Assembly: GCF_019222765.1 (NCBI RefSeq)
Contig: NZ_CP078145.1
Coordinates: 7,502,001-7,566,000 of the forward strand
Direction: 5' to 3'
DNA length: 64,000 nt
Origin: Nocardia iowensis
Lineage (GTDB): Bacteria; Actinomycetota; Actinomycetes; Mycobacteriales; Mycobacteriaceae
Within the stretch, counting starts at the first letter, position 1. Each line of letters opens with the position of its first letter. A program made the translations under genes and the position numbers. Shown here piece by piece: positions 9,399-17,896 of this stretch. Under the pieces are notes generated by a model. It had not been told where the DNA came from. It worked only from the letters and a program-made list of their open reading frames with translations, and did not search any database.

Positions 9399-10025
9399 TC
9401 AGCCGCGCAAAGCGGCGGCCAGGGCGGGGCTGAGGGCAAGTGCGGGAAGGGATTCGACGAGTAGCTCGATGAGTTGCTCACGGGGGACGGACTTTTCGCT
9501 CATCCAGGTGAGAATGGTTTCCTCGACGAAGGCGATCCAACCGCGGACGGCGAGGGCGAGGCGGGGACGGTCGGGGTCATCGGCGGGGATGGGTACTTCG
9601 CAGAGCACGAGTTCGGCTATCGCACTGCGGGATTCGTTGACGAAGGTGACCATGCCGGGGTTGTAGCTGGAGGGTCCGCGCAGGATGGCGTGGTAGGCGG
9701 CCCGGTTCTGTTCTACGTAGTCGACGTAGCGTTCGACCGAATCGCGGAGCATGTCGAACAGACCGAGGCTGCGGTCGGGCGCGGTCGCGGCCAGGAACTC
9801 GGCGCTGACGTGCCGTGCGATGGCCTCGTGGAATTCGTTCTTCGAGGCGAAGTAGTGGAACAGCAGGCCGCGGGAAATACCCGCCTCTTTGGCGATGTCC
9901 TCGACAGAGATATCCTCGAGCGCCCGCTCGGCGAGCATCTCGGCCCCCAGCGTGATCAGTTGCAGGCGGCGCTCGTCCGGGCTGAGCCGAACACGCTTGG
10001 TCTCTCCGGAACGACTGCTGCTCAC
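9399..10025 (-). CDS. TetR/AcrR-family transcriptional regulator
   Basis: 208-aa repressor-type protein. The N-terminal DNA-binding domain (about residues 14-65) shows SVEDIAKEAGISRGLLFHYF followed by SKNEF, the classic TetR helix-turn-helix. The C-terminal two thirds is a helical ligand domain. GTG at 10025 is divergent from the monooxygenase at 10095. Two TTGA-N7-TCAA type sites fill the 69-bp gap, so it probably represses both itself and the monooxygenase-SDR-esterase operon and responds to a lipophilic ligand. The last two statements are inference. Confidence 0.9.
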   Translation of the reverse strand: MSSSRSGETKRVRLSPDERRLQLITLGAEMLAERALEDISVEDIAKEAGISRGLLFHYFASKNEFHEAIARHVSAEFLAATAPDRSLGLFDMLRDSVERYVDYVEQNRAAYHAILRGPSSYNPGMVTFVNESRSAIAELVLCEVPIPADDPDRPRLALAVRGWIAFVEETILTWMSEKSVPREQLIELLVESLPALALSPALAAALRG

Positions 10026-10038
10026 ATCTCACATCCTA

Positions 10039-10073
10039 CTGAACGTGATTCAATACTGTTGACTGCTGCTCAA
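10039..10073. promoter_or_regulatory. Paired operators and divergent promoter for tetR / monooxygenase
   Basis: Two 15-bp imperfect palindromes, 10039-10053 (CTGA-N7-TCAA) and 10059-10073 (TTGA-N7-TCAA), have centres 20 bp apart, or two helical turns. The second contains a possible -35 (TTGACT, 10059). An N18 spacer leads to TACGCT at 10083-10088, which would place the transcript start at the ATG at 10095, so the mRNA may be leaderless. Binding here would block both divergent genes. Confidence 0.6.
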
Positions 10074-10094
10074 TAAGCATCTACGCTCAGTTAC

Positions 10095-11636
10095 ATGAGT
10101 CGCAAGGTTACAGACAAAGCTGTCGGCGACCGGCCAGTGCGCCACGTCAAGACGATCATCATCGGCAGCGGTTTCGCGGGCCTAGGCCTAGCGATCCGGT
10201 TGAGCCAACGGGGCCGCACCGACTACCTCGTGCTGGAACGGGGCAGCGATGTCGGCGGCACTTGGCGTGACAACACCTATCCCGGCGCAGCCTGCGACGT
10301 GCCGTCGCACCTGTACTCGTACTCCTTCGCGCTGAACCCGAACTGGTCGCGCTCGTTCTCCCGGCAGGGCGAGATCCAGCAGTACATCCAGGGTGTCGCC
10401 GACAAGTACAACGTGCGCGACAAGCACCTCTTCGACTGCGATGTGACCGGCGCCCGCTGGAACAACGCCACCACGCAGTGGGAGATCGAGTCGACCAAGG
10501 GCAGCTTCACCGCCGACACCGTGGTCTCCGCGGTCGGCGCGCTGTGCGAGCCTGCCCTCCCGGACATCAAGGGCATCAACGACTTCCAGGGCGAGATCTT
10601 CCACTCTGCCCGTTGGAACCACGACGCGGACCTGACCGGCAAACGCGTCGCGATCATCGGCACGGGCGCCTCCGCCATCCAGATCGTCCCGGCCATCGCG
10701 GGCAAGGTCGCACAGCTCGACGTCTACCAGCGCACCGCCCCGTGGTTGCTCCCCCGCCTGGACCGCCCGTACACCAAGCCCGAGCGGCTCGCGTTCAAGT
10801 ACCTGCCGGGCTATCAGCGGTTGTCCCGCGCTGCCATCTACGCCGCGCGTGAGACCCAGGTCGTCGGCCTGGCCAAGGTTCCGGCGCTGATGCAGGCGTT
10901 CGAGCTGCTCGCCAAGGCCAAGCTGCACTACGAGGTCCGCGACCCCGAACTGCGCGCCAAGGTGACTCCGAACTTCCGGATCGGCTGCAAGCGCATGCTG
11001 ATCTCCAACAACTACTACCCGGCACTGAGCCGCGACAATGTGGACGTGGTTACCGACGGCATCGCCGAGGTGCGCGCGAATTCGATCGTCACCAAGGACG
11101 GCACCGAGCGCGAGATCGACGCCCTCATCGTGGCGACCGGCTTCCACGTCACCGATTCGCCGACCTACGAGACCATTGCGGGCCGCGACGGACGCACCCT
11201 CAGTGAGGTGTTCGATCAGATCGGACAGCAGGGCTACAAGGGTTCGACGATCGCGAACTTCCCCAATATGTTCTTCCTGCTCGGCCCGAACGTCGGCCTT
11301 GGCCACACCTCGATGGTGTACATGATCGAATCGCAGATCAACTACGTCGCCGACGCACTGGCCACCGTCGACCGGCTCGGCCTGCGCACCGTGGAGGTGC
11401 GCAAGGACGTGCAGGACGAGTTCAACGCGGACCTCCAGCGCAAACTGGGCAAGAGCGTCTGGATCAATGGCGGCTGCGCCAGCTGGTACCTGGACAAGCA
11501 CGGCAACAACACCACGTTGTGGCCGGACTTCACTTTCGAATTCCGTAGGCTCACCAAGTCTTTCGACGTGGACGCCTATGAAACGACACCCGCGTCCGAA
11601 CCGTCCCGAGCCGACCTGAAAGTGGGGGCACTGTGA
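10095..11636 (+). CDS. Flavin-containing / Baeyer-Villiger monooxygenase (MymA/EthA-like)
   Basis: 513-aa FAD- and NADPH-dependent monooxygenase. It shows the first Rossmann motif GSGFAG (residues 24-29), the Baeyer-Villiger fingerprint FxGxxxHxxxW at residues 164-174, and a second nucleotide motif, GTGASA, shortly after. By family knowledge it inserts an oxygen atom into ketones or oxidises heteroatoms. Gene order with an SDR and a LipR-like esterase matches the mycobacterial mymA operon (Rv3083-Rv3085), which is tied to cell-envelope lipid modification at acid pH. A divergent TetR regulator stands where mycobacteria have the AraC-type VirS. The stop overlaps the next gene by 4 nt. Confidence 0.88.
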   Translation: MSRKVTDKAVGDRPVRHVKTIIIGSGFAGLGLAIRLSQRGRTDYLVLERGSDVGGTWRDNTYPGAACDVPSHLYSYSFALNPNWSRSFSRQGEIQQYIQGVADKYNVRDKHLFDCDVTGARWNNATTQWEIESTKGSFTADTVVSAVGALCEPALPDIKGINDFQGEIFHSARWNHDADLTGKRVAIIGTGASAIQIVPAIAGKVAQLDVYQRTAPWLLPRLDRPYTKPERLAFKYLPGYQRLSRAAIYAARETQVVGLAKVPALMQAFELLAKAKLHYEVRDPELRAKVTPNFRIGCKRMLISNNYYPALSRDNVDVVTDGIAEVRANSIVTKDGTEREIDALIVATGFHVTDSPTYETIAGRDGRTLSEVFDQIGQQGYKGSTIANFPNMFFLLGPNVGLGHTSMVYMIESQINYVADALATVDRLGLRTVEVRKDVQDEFNADLQRKLGKSVWINGGCASWYLDKHGNNTTLWPDFTFEFRRLTKSFDVDAYETTPASEPSRADLKVGAL

Positions 11637-12463
11637 GCAAAGATGCTTACTTCCGCGACAAAGTCTGTGTGATCACCGGAGCTGGCTCTGGCATAGGTCG
11701 CGCACTCGCCGAGAATCTGGCCAAGCGTGGCGCCAAGCTCGCGCTGTCCGACATCGACACCGAGGGCTTGGCCGAGACCGTGCGCCGCTGCGAAAAGCTT
11801 GGCGCCCAGGTGAAATCCGATCGGGTCAACGTGGCCGAGCGCGAGGCGGTGCTGCTCTACGCCGACGCGGTCAAGGCGCACTTCGGCGCCGTGCACCAGA
11901 TCTACAACAATGCGGGCATCGCCTACCACGGTGACGTGATCAAGTCCGAGTTCAAGGACATCGAGCGGATCATGGACGTCGACTTCTGGGGCGTCGTCAA
12001 CGGCACCAAGGCGTTCCTGCCGTTCCTGATGGACTCCGGCGCCGGGCACGTCGTCAACGTGTCCAGCCTCTTCGGCTTGATCGCGGTCCCCGGCCAAAGT
12101 GCTTACAACTCGGCCAAATTCGCGGTGCGCGGGTTCACCGAGGCGCTGCGCCAGGAGATGCTGGTCGGCAAGCACCCGGTCAAGGTCACCTGCGTGCACC
12201 CGGGCGGCATCAAGACCGCCGTCGCGCGCAACTCCACCTACGCCGAGGGCATCGACGGCAAGAAAGCCGCCGCGATGTTCGACGCGAAGCTGGCCATCCA
12301 CACCCCGGAGATGGCCGCGCAAACCATCACCGAGGGCGTGCGCAAGGGACACGGGCGAGTGCTGATCGGCTGGGAGGCCAAGCTGCTCGACGTGTTCGTC
12401 CGCGTCACCGCCTCCGGCTACCAGCGCATCGCCGCCGTCGTGAACCGCCCGTTCCTACCCTGA
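11633..12463 (+). CDS. Short-chain dehydrogenase/reductase (SadH-like)
   Basis: 276-aa classical SDR with TGAGSGIG (residues 15-22) for NAD(P) binding, an NNAG motif, and the catalytic YxxxK at Y158/K162, preceded by the Ser of VSSLFGL. It starts GTG within the TGA of the monooxygenase (GTGA), so the two are translated together. It likely oxidises or reduces an alcohol/ketone on the same substrate as the monooxygenase. By position it corresponds to Rv3085 (sadH) of the mycobacterial mymA operon, although the order of the SDR and esterase is swapped here. Confidence 0.88.
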   Translation: MSKDAYFRDKVCVITGAGSGIGRALAENLAKRGAKLALSDIDTEGLAETVRRCEKLGAQVKSDRVNVAEREAVLLYADAVKAHFGAVHQIYNNAGIAYHGDVIKSEFKDIERIMDVDFWGVVNGTKAFLPFLMDSGAGHVVNVSSLFGLIAVPGQSAYNSAKFAVRGFTEALRQEMLVGKHPVKVTCVHPGGIKTAVARNSTYAEGIDGKKAAAMFDAKLAIHTPEMAAQTITEGVRKGHGRVLIGWEAKLLDVFVRVTASGYQRIAAVVNRPFLP

Positions 12464-12478
12464 TTCGAGATCCAACCC

Positions 12479-13393
12479 ATGCGGGACATCAATCTTCCGC
12501 TGCCCGTCGCCCGAGCGTTGCTGCGTCCGATCTTCCGCGTCACGCTGAACCAGCGGACGCCGTGGCGGATGCAGCGGCTCTTGCTCGAGGTGGGCTCGGC
12601 AGCGCAACTGGTGCCCGCGGGCACCACCGTGCACCGGCTTCGGCTCGGCGGCAGACCGGCCGAGCGGGTCACCGCCACCGCGACACCGACCGGTGCGGTG
12701 CTCTATCTGCACGGCGGCGGCTACGCGGTCGGCTCACCGGTGACCCACCGGTCGCTGACCGCCCGGCTGGCCAAGGAAACCGGCGCCGCCGTCTATGCCC
12801 TCGACTACCGCCTGGCACCGGAGCACCCGTTCCCCGCCGGGCTCGACGACGCCGAAGCGGCGTTCCTGGAACTGGTGAACAGCGCGGGCTACCAGCCGAA
12901 CCAGATCGCCCTCTCCGGTGATTCGGCGGGCGGCGGTTTGTCGCTGGCCACCGCGCAGCGCCTGATCGCACGGCACGGGCACACCCCGGCCGCACTCGGC
13001 CTGATCGCGCCATGGACCGACCCGAACCAACCGCCGGAACGCGACAGCGATCTGATGATCACCCGGGGATGGTCGCGGGCCTGCGCTGCCGCCTATCTCG
13101 GTGGCGGGGATTCGAGTGATCCTGGTTACGCGCCGCTCACCGGCGAATTGGTCGGGCTGCCGCCGACCTATGTTCAGGTCGACGTCAGCGAGTTGCTGCA
13201 CGGCCAATGCGTGGAGCTGGTCGCCGCGCTGCGGACGGCGGGCGTGCACGTCCGTTTCACCGAGAGCACCGGCCTGTGGCACGTCGCGCAGCTGCAAGCC
13301 GCGCTGGTCGCCCCGGCCGCCGCGGCGGTGAGCGAGCTGGCCGCGTTCCTACGGGAAGCGATTCAACCGGCCCACATGCGCGACTTAGGATAG
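12479..13393 (+). CDS. Alpha/beta hydrolase, HSL-family acetyl-hydrolase/esterase (LipR-like)
   Basis: 304-aa cytoplasmic carboxylesterase of the hormone-sensitive-lipase family. It has the oxyanion motif HGGG at residue 78, the nucleophile elbow GDSAGG with Ser149, then the triad Asp (DVSELL) and His (LWHVAQ) near the C-terminus. In the pathway it would hydrolyse the ester made by the Baeyer-Villiger step. It follows the SDR by 15 nt, is last in the operon, and is followed by a hairpin terminator. This protein looks like LipR of the mymA operon; exact substrate unknown. Confidence 0.87.
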   Translation: MRDINLPLPVARALLRPIFRVTLNQRTPWRMQRLLLEVGSAAQLVPAGTTVHRLRLGGRPAERVTATATPTGAVLYLHGGGYAVGSPVTHRSLTARLAKETGAAVYALDYRLAPEHPFPAGLDDAEAAFLELVNSAGYQPNQIALSGDSAGGGLSLATAQRLIARHGHTPAALGLIAPWTDPNQPPERDSDLMITRGWSRACAAAYLGGGDSSDPGYAPLTGELVGLPPTYVQVDVSELLHGQCVELVAALRTAGVHVRFTESTGLWHVAQLQAALVAPAAAAVSELAAFLREAIQPAHMRDLG

Positions 13394-13397
13394 CTAC

Positions 13398-13440
13398 GAA
13401 GCGGATCCGTAGCTCGGGTGTTACGCACGGATCCGTTTCT
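13398..13440 (+). terminator. Hairpin terminator after the mymA-like operon
   Basis: 13-bp stem with one G-U pair (arms 13398-13410 and 13427-13439, built on CGGATCCGT) and a 16-nt loop. The right arm ends in a short T-rich run. It begins 4 nt after the esterase stop. Confidence 0.65.
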
Positions 13441-13478
13441 GGTGGTCGACCTCACGGCCCTGACCAAGGTGTCGTAGA

Positions 13479-13492
13479 TTACTGACCAGTAA
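13479..13492. promoter_or_regulatory. TTACTG-N2-CAGTAA palindrome upstream of acyl-CoA ligase
   Basis: Perfect 14-bp inverted repeat TTACTGACCAGTAA, 20 bp before the fadD start and just before the ribosome site GGAAGGG (13501-13507). Position and symmetry fit a TetR-type fatty-acid or acyl-CoA responsive repressor. The regulator is not identifiable here. Confidence 0.5.
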
Positions 13493-13512
13493 ACCCACGT
13501 GGAAGGGCACTG

Positions 13513-15306
13513 ATGCGAGAGTTCGAAGTCCCGGCTTCCTACACAATTCCGGAAGACGCGAACAATTCTGACAACGTCTTCCGGCACGCCGAGGAGTCGC
13601 CCGGCGCGGTGCTGTTCAACGTTCCGAGCGGCGACGGTGGCTGGCAGGACGTGACGGCCGCGGAGTTCGCGAAGACCGTCACCGGTGTCGCCAAGGGACT
13701 GATCGCCTCGGGCATCGAACTCGGCGACCGGGTCGCCATCATGGCCCCCACCCGCTACGAGTGGGCCGTGCTCGACTTCGCCATCTGGGCGGTCGGCGGC
13801 TGCACCGTCGCGATCTACGACAGTTCCGCCGCCGAGCAGGCCAAGTGGATCCTGCAGGACTCCGCCACCAAGCTGCTGATCGTCGACAGCGACCGGCACC
13901 GCGCGGTCATCGATGAGATCGAGGCCGGTTCGCTGGCGGACCTGCGGGAGACCCTGCAGATCGACAAGGGCGCCGTCGACGAGCTGACCAGGCGCGGCGC
14001 CGACCTGGACGACCAGGCCGTGCACGACCGGCGCAAGCAGGTCAACGCCGAGTCGCCCGCGACCCTGATCTACACCTCCGGCACCACCGGACGCCCCAAG
14101 GGCGTCATGCTCTCGCACGCGAACCTCTACGCCGAGTCCAAGTCGGACCGGATCGCGCTCGGCAAATTCATCAGGCCCGGCAAGAAGACGCTGATGTTCC
14201 TGCCGATGGCGCACGTCTTCGCCCGCGCCGTCGCGCTGGCCGCGTTCGACGCCAAGGTGATCGTCGCGCACACCTCCGACTGGGCCACCCTGGTCGACCA
14301 GTTCGGCACGTACAAGCCGCACTTCATCCTGTCGGTGCCGCGGGTGTTCGAAAAGGTGTTCAACAGCGCCAAGCAGAAGGCGCACGACGGCGGCAAGGGC
14401 AAGATCTTCGACGCGGCCGCCGACACCGCCATCGCGTGGAGCGAGTCGCTCGACCACGGCGGGCCGGGACTGGTGCTCAAGCTCAAGCACGCGCTGTTCA
14501 ACAAGCTGGTCTACAGCAAGTTGCAGGTCGCGCTCGGCGGTCAGTGCGAGGCCGCGGTCTCCGGCGGTGGTCCGCTCGGCGCCCGCCTCGGCCACTTCTT
14601 CCGTGGCGTCGGCGTCACCATCTACGAGGGCTACGGGCTCACCGAGACCACCGCCGCCATCACCGTGAACACCCCGGAAAACATCCGGGTCGGCTCGGTG
14701 GGCAAGCCCATCGAGGGCCACGGCGCCAAGATCGCCGAGGATGGCGAGCTGCTGCTGCGCGGCTCGGTGGTGTTCAACGGCTACTGGGGTAACGCCGAGG
14801 CCACCGAGGACGCTTTCCAGGACGGCTGGTTCAAGACCGGCGACCTCGGTGCCATCGACGCGGACGGGTACGTCACCATCACCGGCCGCAAGAAGGAAAT
14901 CATCGTCACCGCGGGCGGCAAGAATGTCTCCCCCGCGCTGCTCGAGGATTCGCTGCGGGCCAACCCGCTGATCAGTCAGGTGATGGTGGTCGGCGACGGC
15001 CAGCCGTTCATCGGCGCGCTGATCACCCTGGACCCGGAGGCGCTGCCCGGCTGGCAGAAGAACCACAACGTGCCCGCCGACACCCCGATCGAGAAGTTGA
15101 TCGAGAACCCGGAACTGATCGCCGAGATCGACGCCGCGGTCGCCGAGACCAACAAGAAGGTCTCGCACGCCGAGGGAATCAAGAAGATCCGCATCCTGCC
15201 GGTCGACTGGACCCAGGAGGGCGGCGAACTCACGCCGAAGTTGTCGCTCAAGCGTGCGGTCGTGATGAAGCAGCACGCCGACGACGTGGCGCAGATCTAC
15301 AACTGA
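13513..15306 (+). CDS. Long-chain acyl-CoA synthetase (FadD15-like)
   Basis: 597-aa ANL-superfamily ligase that activates fatty acids with ATP and CoA. The AMP-binding P-loop motif YTSGTTGRPKG lies near residues 187-197. Further on are the YEGYGLTE adenine motif, WFKTGDLG, and the hinge/C-terminal motif ITGRKKEIIVTAGGKN. N-terminus and length resemble mycobacterial FadD15 (recalled). ATG at 13513 has a good ribosome site. Own promoter with a palindromic operator; a strong terminator follows. It is next to, but not in, the monooxygenase operon and may supply or recycle acyl-CoAs for envelope lipids. Confidence 0.92.
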   Translation: MREFEVPASYTIPEDANNSDNVFRHAEESPGAVLFNVPSGDGGWQDVTAAEFAKTVTGVAKGLIASGIELGDRVAIMAPTRYEWAVLDFAIWAVGGCTVAIYDSSAAEQAKWILQDSATKLLIVDSDRHRAVIDEIEAGSLADLRETLQIDKGAVDELTRRGADLDDQAVHDRRKQVNAESPATLIYTSGTTGRPKGVMLSHANLYAESKSDRIALGKFIRPGKKTLMFLPMAHVFARAVALAAFDAKVIVAHTSDWATLVDQFGTYKPHFILSVPRVFEKVFNSAKQKAHDGGKGKIFDAAADTAIAWSESLDHGGPGLVLKLKHALFNKLVYSKLQVALGGQCEAAVSGGGPLGARLGHFFRGVGVTIYEGYGLTETTAAITVNTPENIRVGSVGKPIEGHGAKIAEDGELLLRGSVVFNGYWGNAEATEDAFQDGWFKTGDLGAIDADGYVTITGRKKEIIVTAGGKNVSPALLEDSLRANPLISQVMVVGDGQPFIGALITLDPEALPGWQKNHNVPADTPIEKLIENPELIAEIDAAVAETNKKVSHAEGIKKIRILPVDWTQEGGELTPKLSLKRAVVMKQHADDVAQIYN

Positions 15307-15319
15307 GTCGAGGCGTCGC

Positions 15320-15365
15320 GGCGCTGTTCGCGAGTTTCTTTCGCGGACAGCGCCTTTCGCTTTTT
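15320..15365 (+). terminator. Terminator after fadD
   Basis: 14-bp stem with one G-U pair (arms 15320-15333 and 15341-15354), a 7-nt loop and the tail TTTCGCTTTTT. It begins 13 nt after the fadD stop. Confidence 0.88.
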
Positions 15366-15482
15366 CGCAGGCACCAGGCCGCGGTTCACGTCCGAGTGGT
15401 GCGACATCTCGGTCCATCGCGGCGAGCGGGGCCGTCGGCGAATGGGCACTGGTGGGGGCTGCCCGGCAGTACGCTCGAAACC

Positions 15483-17120
15483 ATGGCCGATCTGCGACTG
15501 CGGGTGGTAGCTGGGATCGTCTCGGCGGGCGTGGCGCTCGGCGTCGCGGAGTTGCTGGCGGCGTTCTTCGGTGCCGACCTGGCGCCAATGAACGCCATCG
15601 GCGCGACCGTGATCGACCACACGCCCGATGGTGTCCGCGAATGGGCCATCAGCACTTTTGGCACCAACGACAAGGCGGTTCTGTATATCTGCATGGGCCT
15701 GGTTGCCGTGCTGGTTGCCGGGTTGGCGGGGGCGATCGAACGCACCACGCGGGCGGCCGGGTCGGCGGTGCTCGCGATTTTCGGGGTGGTCGCCGCCATC
15801 GTGGTTGCCGCCAGGACCAGCGCCGCCGGTGCGCTGCCGACGATTATCGGCGTTGCGGTGGGCATCTACGCGTTGCGGGTGCTGACCCGTCGGATCGATG
15901 CGGCGGACGCGGCGACCGAGCAGGCGGCTACCGAAACGCGGGGTGTCACAACAGGATTCGGCGACAAGACAGGTAAGCCCGCGCCAACACCCGCGTCGCC
16001 GCGCGCCGGTTGCACCGCCGACCCCGCGAGAACAGAGCGGGCCGCCGCGAAGCCCGAACGGCGGCAGGTCTTGCAGGGTCTGTTGGTGGTGGGCGGGCTG
16101 GCTGTTGTCACCGGTGTTGGCGGGCGGTTGCTCGGGGCACGGCGACACGATGTGTCGGGTGAGCGAGCGGCGGTGGAATTGCCGCAGCCGAGTGCGCCGG
16201 AGACGCCGATCGCGCCGGGAGCCGATCTGCGGGTGCCGGGACTGACGCCGTATCTCACAGCCAACGAGGACTTCTATCGGATCGACACCGCGTTGGTCGT
16301 GCCGCAGGTGTCCAAGGACGATTGGTCGCTGCGCATTCACGGCCTTGTGGATCGCGAAATCCGGCTCACCTGGGCGGATTTGGCGAACCGACCGGCGGTG
16401 GAGCGGCTGGTGACGTTGGCGTGCGTGTCGAATCCGGTCGGTGGCGATCTGATCGGCAATGCCCGCTGGCTCGGCTACCGGCTCGATGAACTGCTCGCCG
16501 AGGCGGGCCCGCATCCCGACGCCGACATGGTGCTCTCACACAGCACCGACGGCTGGACCGCGGGCACGCCGCTGTCCGTCCTCACCGATGGCCGCGACGC
16601 GCTGCTCGCGGTCGGCATGAACGGCGAACCCCTCCCGGTCGTCCACGGCTATCCCGCCCGCCTGGTCGTGCCCGGCCTCTACGGCTACGTCTCCGCCACC
16701 AAGTGGGTGACCGAACTGGAGATCACCCGCTTCGACCGCGCCACCGCCTACTGGACCCGTCGCGGCTGGTCCGCCCTCGGCCCGATCAAAACCGGCACCC
16801 GCATCGACACCCCGCGCCCGCGCGGCCGAATCAAGCAGGGCCGCACCACCGTTGCCGGTGTCGCCTGGGCCCAGCACCGCGGCATCCGCGCCGTCGAAGT
16901 CCAGATCGACAACGGCCCCTGGCAAACCGCCCGCCTGGCCGACGAACAATCCATCGACACCTGGCGCCAATGGGTCTACGACTGGGATGCCACCCCCGGC
17001 CCGCACACCCTGCGCGCCCGCTCCACCGACGCCACCGGCGAGGTACAAACCGCCGAACGCCGCGACGTAGTCCCCGACGGCGCCACCGGCCACCCCTCCG
17101 TCACCGTCCAGGTCAGCTGA
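15483..17120 (+). CDS. Membrane-anchored sulfite-oxidase-type molybdopterin oxidoreductase
   Basis: 545-aa protein from ATG 15483. About four N-terminal hydrophobic helices (within residues 1-135) are followed by a low-complexity linker and another hydrophobic stretch near residue 200. Next is a sulfite-oxidase molybdenum-cofactor domain with the molybdenum ligand Cys314 in LACVSNPVGGDLIGNARW, and a C-terminal Mo-co dimerisation-like domain. The enzyme probably faces the outside. The C-terminal third uses a different codon flavour (many CCG/ACC/CGC blocks), but the frame is intact. Its physiological substrate (S- or N-oxide, sulfite) is unknown, and the heme partner is not nearby. Confidence 0.86.
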   Translation: MADLRLRVVAGIVSAGVALGVAELLAAFFGADLAPMNAIGATVIDHTPDGVREWAISTFGTNDKAVLYICMGLVAVLVAGLAGAIERTTRAAGSAVLAIFGVVAAIVVAARTSAAGALPTIIGVAVGIYALRVLTRRIDAADAATEQAATETRGVTTGFGDKTGKPAPTPASPRAGCTADPARTERAAAKPERRQVLQGLLVVGGLAVVTGVGGRLLGARRHDVSGERAAVELPQPSAPETPIAPGADLRVPGLTPYLTANEDFYRIDTALVVPQVSKDDWSLRIHGLVDREIRLTWADLANRPAVERLVTLACVSNPVGGDLIGNARWLGYRLDELLAEAGPHPDADMVLSHSTDGWTAGTPLSVLTDGRDALLAVGMNGEPLPVVHGYPARLVVPGLYGYVSATKWVTELEITRFDRATAYWTRRGWSALGPIKTGTRIDTPRPRGRIKQGRTTVAGVAWAQHRGIRAVEVQIDNGPWQTARLADEQSIDTWRQWVYDWDATPGPHTLRARSTDATGEVQTAERRDVVPDGATGHPSVTVQVS

Positions 17121-17206
17121 TATCGCCCTCGACCTATGCCGATGTCCGCACTCGTCACCGGGATAGGATCGACACGGAATCCGTTGCCCGCCCAGAGGAG
17201 CGCTGC

Positions 17207-17833
17207 ATGTCTGCCGTATTCGATTGGGCCAAAGAAGAGAACCTTCAGCCAGAACCGATCACAGTGGCGATCTGGAAAGAACTTCCAGAAGCTTTCTGCC
17301 GTCTCGTCGAAGTCGTCAACGGCGAAGCCGTCCGGGCCGAATCGCCGACCCGGCGGCACCAGAAAGCCGCCCGACGAATTGCCGACCTGGTCGAAGTGGC
17401 AGCTGAAACGCACATGAATCGCCATCAGGACGGCTGCTTGGACGTCGACACCGACTTCGATGTCGTGCTTTGGGAGTTTCCCAACGCCACGATCAGACGG
17501 CCCGACGTGGCACTTTTCGACTGCGCTCCGGAGGAGCTTCGGCCTTTGCCCGCGTCGATGGTAAAGCTAGCCATCGAAGTCGTCTCACCAACGTCTGAGA
17601 AAATCGACATCGCCGAGAAGAAAGCTGAGTATGCGCTTGCGGGTATTCCTTGGTATTGGATTGTCTGGACAGACGAGAACCAGGTCGCGTCCATAGCAAT
17701 TCATGTACTTGATCACGCCCATGATCAGTACCGCTTACACGCCGTGCTCGAGCCGACCAGCACAGAGACCGTGATCGACATGCCGATTCGGATACGAATC
17801 GACTGGACTCGATTGTCAGAGCTGGTTCGCTGA
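17207..17833 (+). CDS. Uma2-family (DUF820) putative restriction-endonuclease-fold protein
   Basis: 208-aa protein with the Uma2 PD-(D/E)XK-like core. Visible features include the acidic DTDFDVVL, RRPDVALFD, LAIEVVSPTSEKID and KKAEYALAGIPWYWIV. Uma2 proteins are abundant in cyanobacteria and actinomycetes, and the family's function is poorly known. The start is ATG at 17207 after AGAGGAG at 17194-17200. Its GC content is visibly lower than its neighbours (for example TTGGTATTGGATTGTC), which suggests transfer. The gene stands alone and converges on the MFS gene across a shared terminator. Confidence 0.85.
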   Translation: MSAVFDWAKEENLQPEPITVAIWKELPEAFCRLVEVVNGEAVRAESPTRRHQKAARRIADLVEVAAETHMNRHQDGCLDVDTDFDVVLWEFPNATIRRPDVALFDCAPEELRPLPASMVKLAIEVVSPTSEKIDIAEKKAEYALAGIPWYWIVWTDENQVASIAIHVLDHAHDQYRLHAVLEPTSTETVIDMPIRIRIDWTRLSELVR

Positions 17834-17850
17834 CCATCGCCCAGTCGAAT

Positions 17851-17886
17851 GCTGCACCCCACCGACGGATGTCGGTGGGGTGCAGC
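17851..17886. terminator. Bidirectional terminator between Uma2 and MFS genes
   Basis: Perfect 16-bp stem (arms 17851-17866 and 17871-17886) with a GGAT tetraloop, lying between the stops of two converging genes at 17833 and 17897. Confidence 0.88.
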
Positions 17887-17896
17887 ACTCCTGAAC

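Noticed and set aside
13363..15588. A 741-codon antisense frame over fadD
   Set aside because: Shadow of the FadD reading frame in GC-rich DNA; composition is repetitive and no domain is seen.
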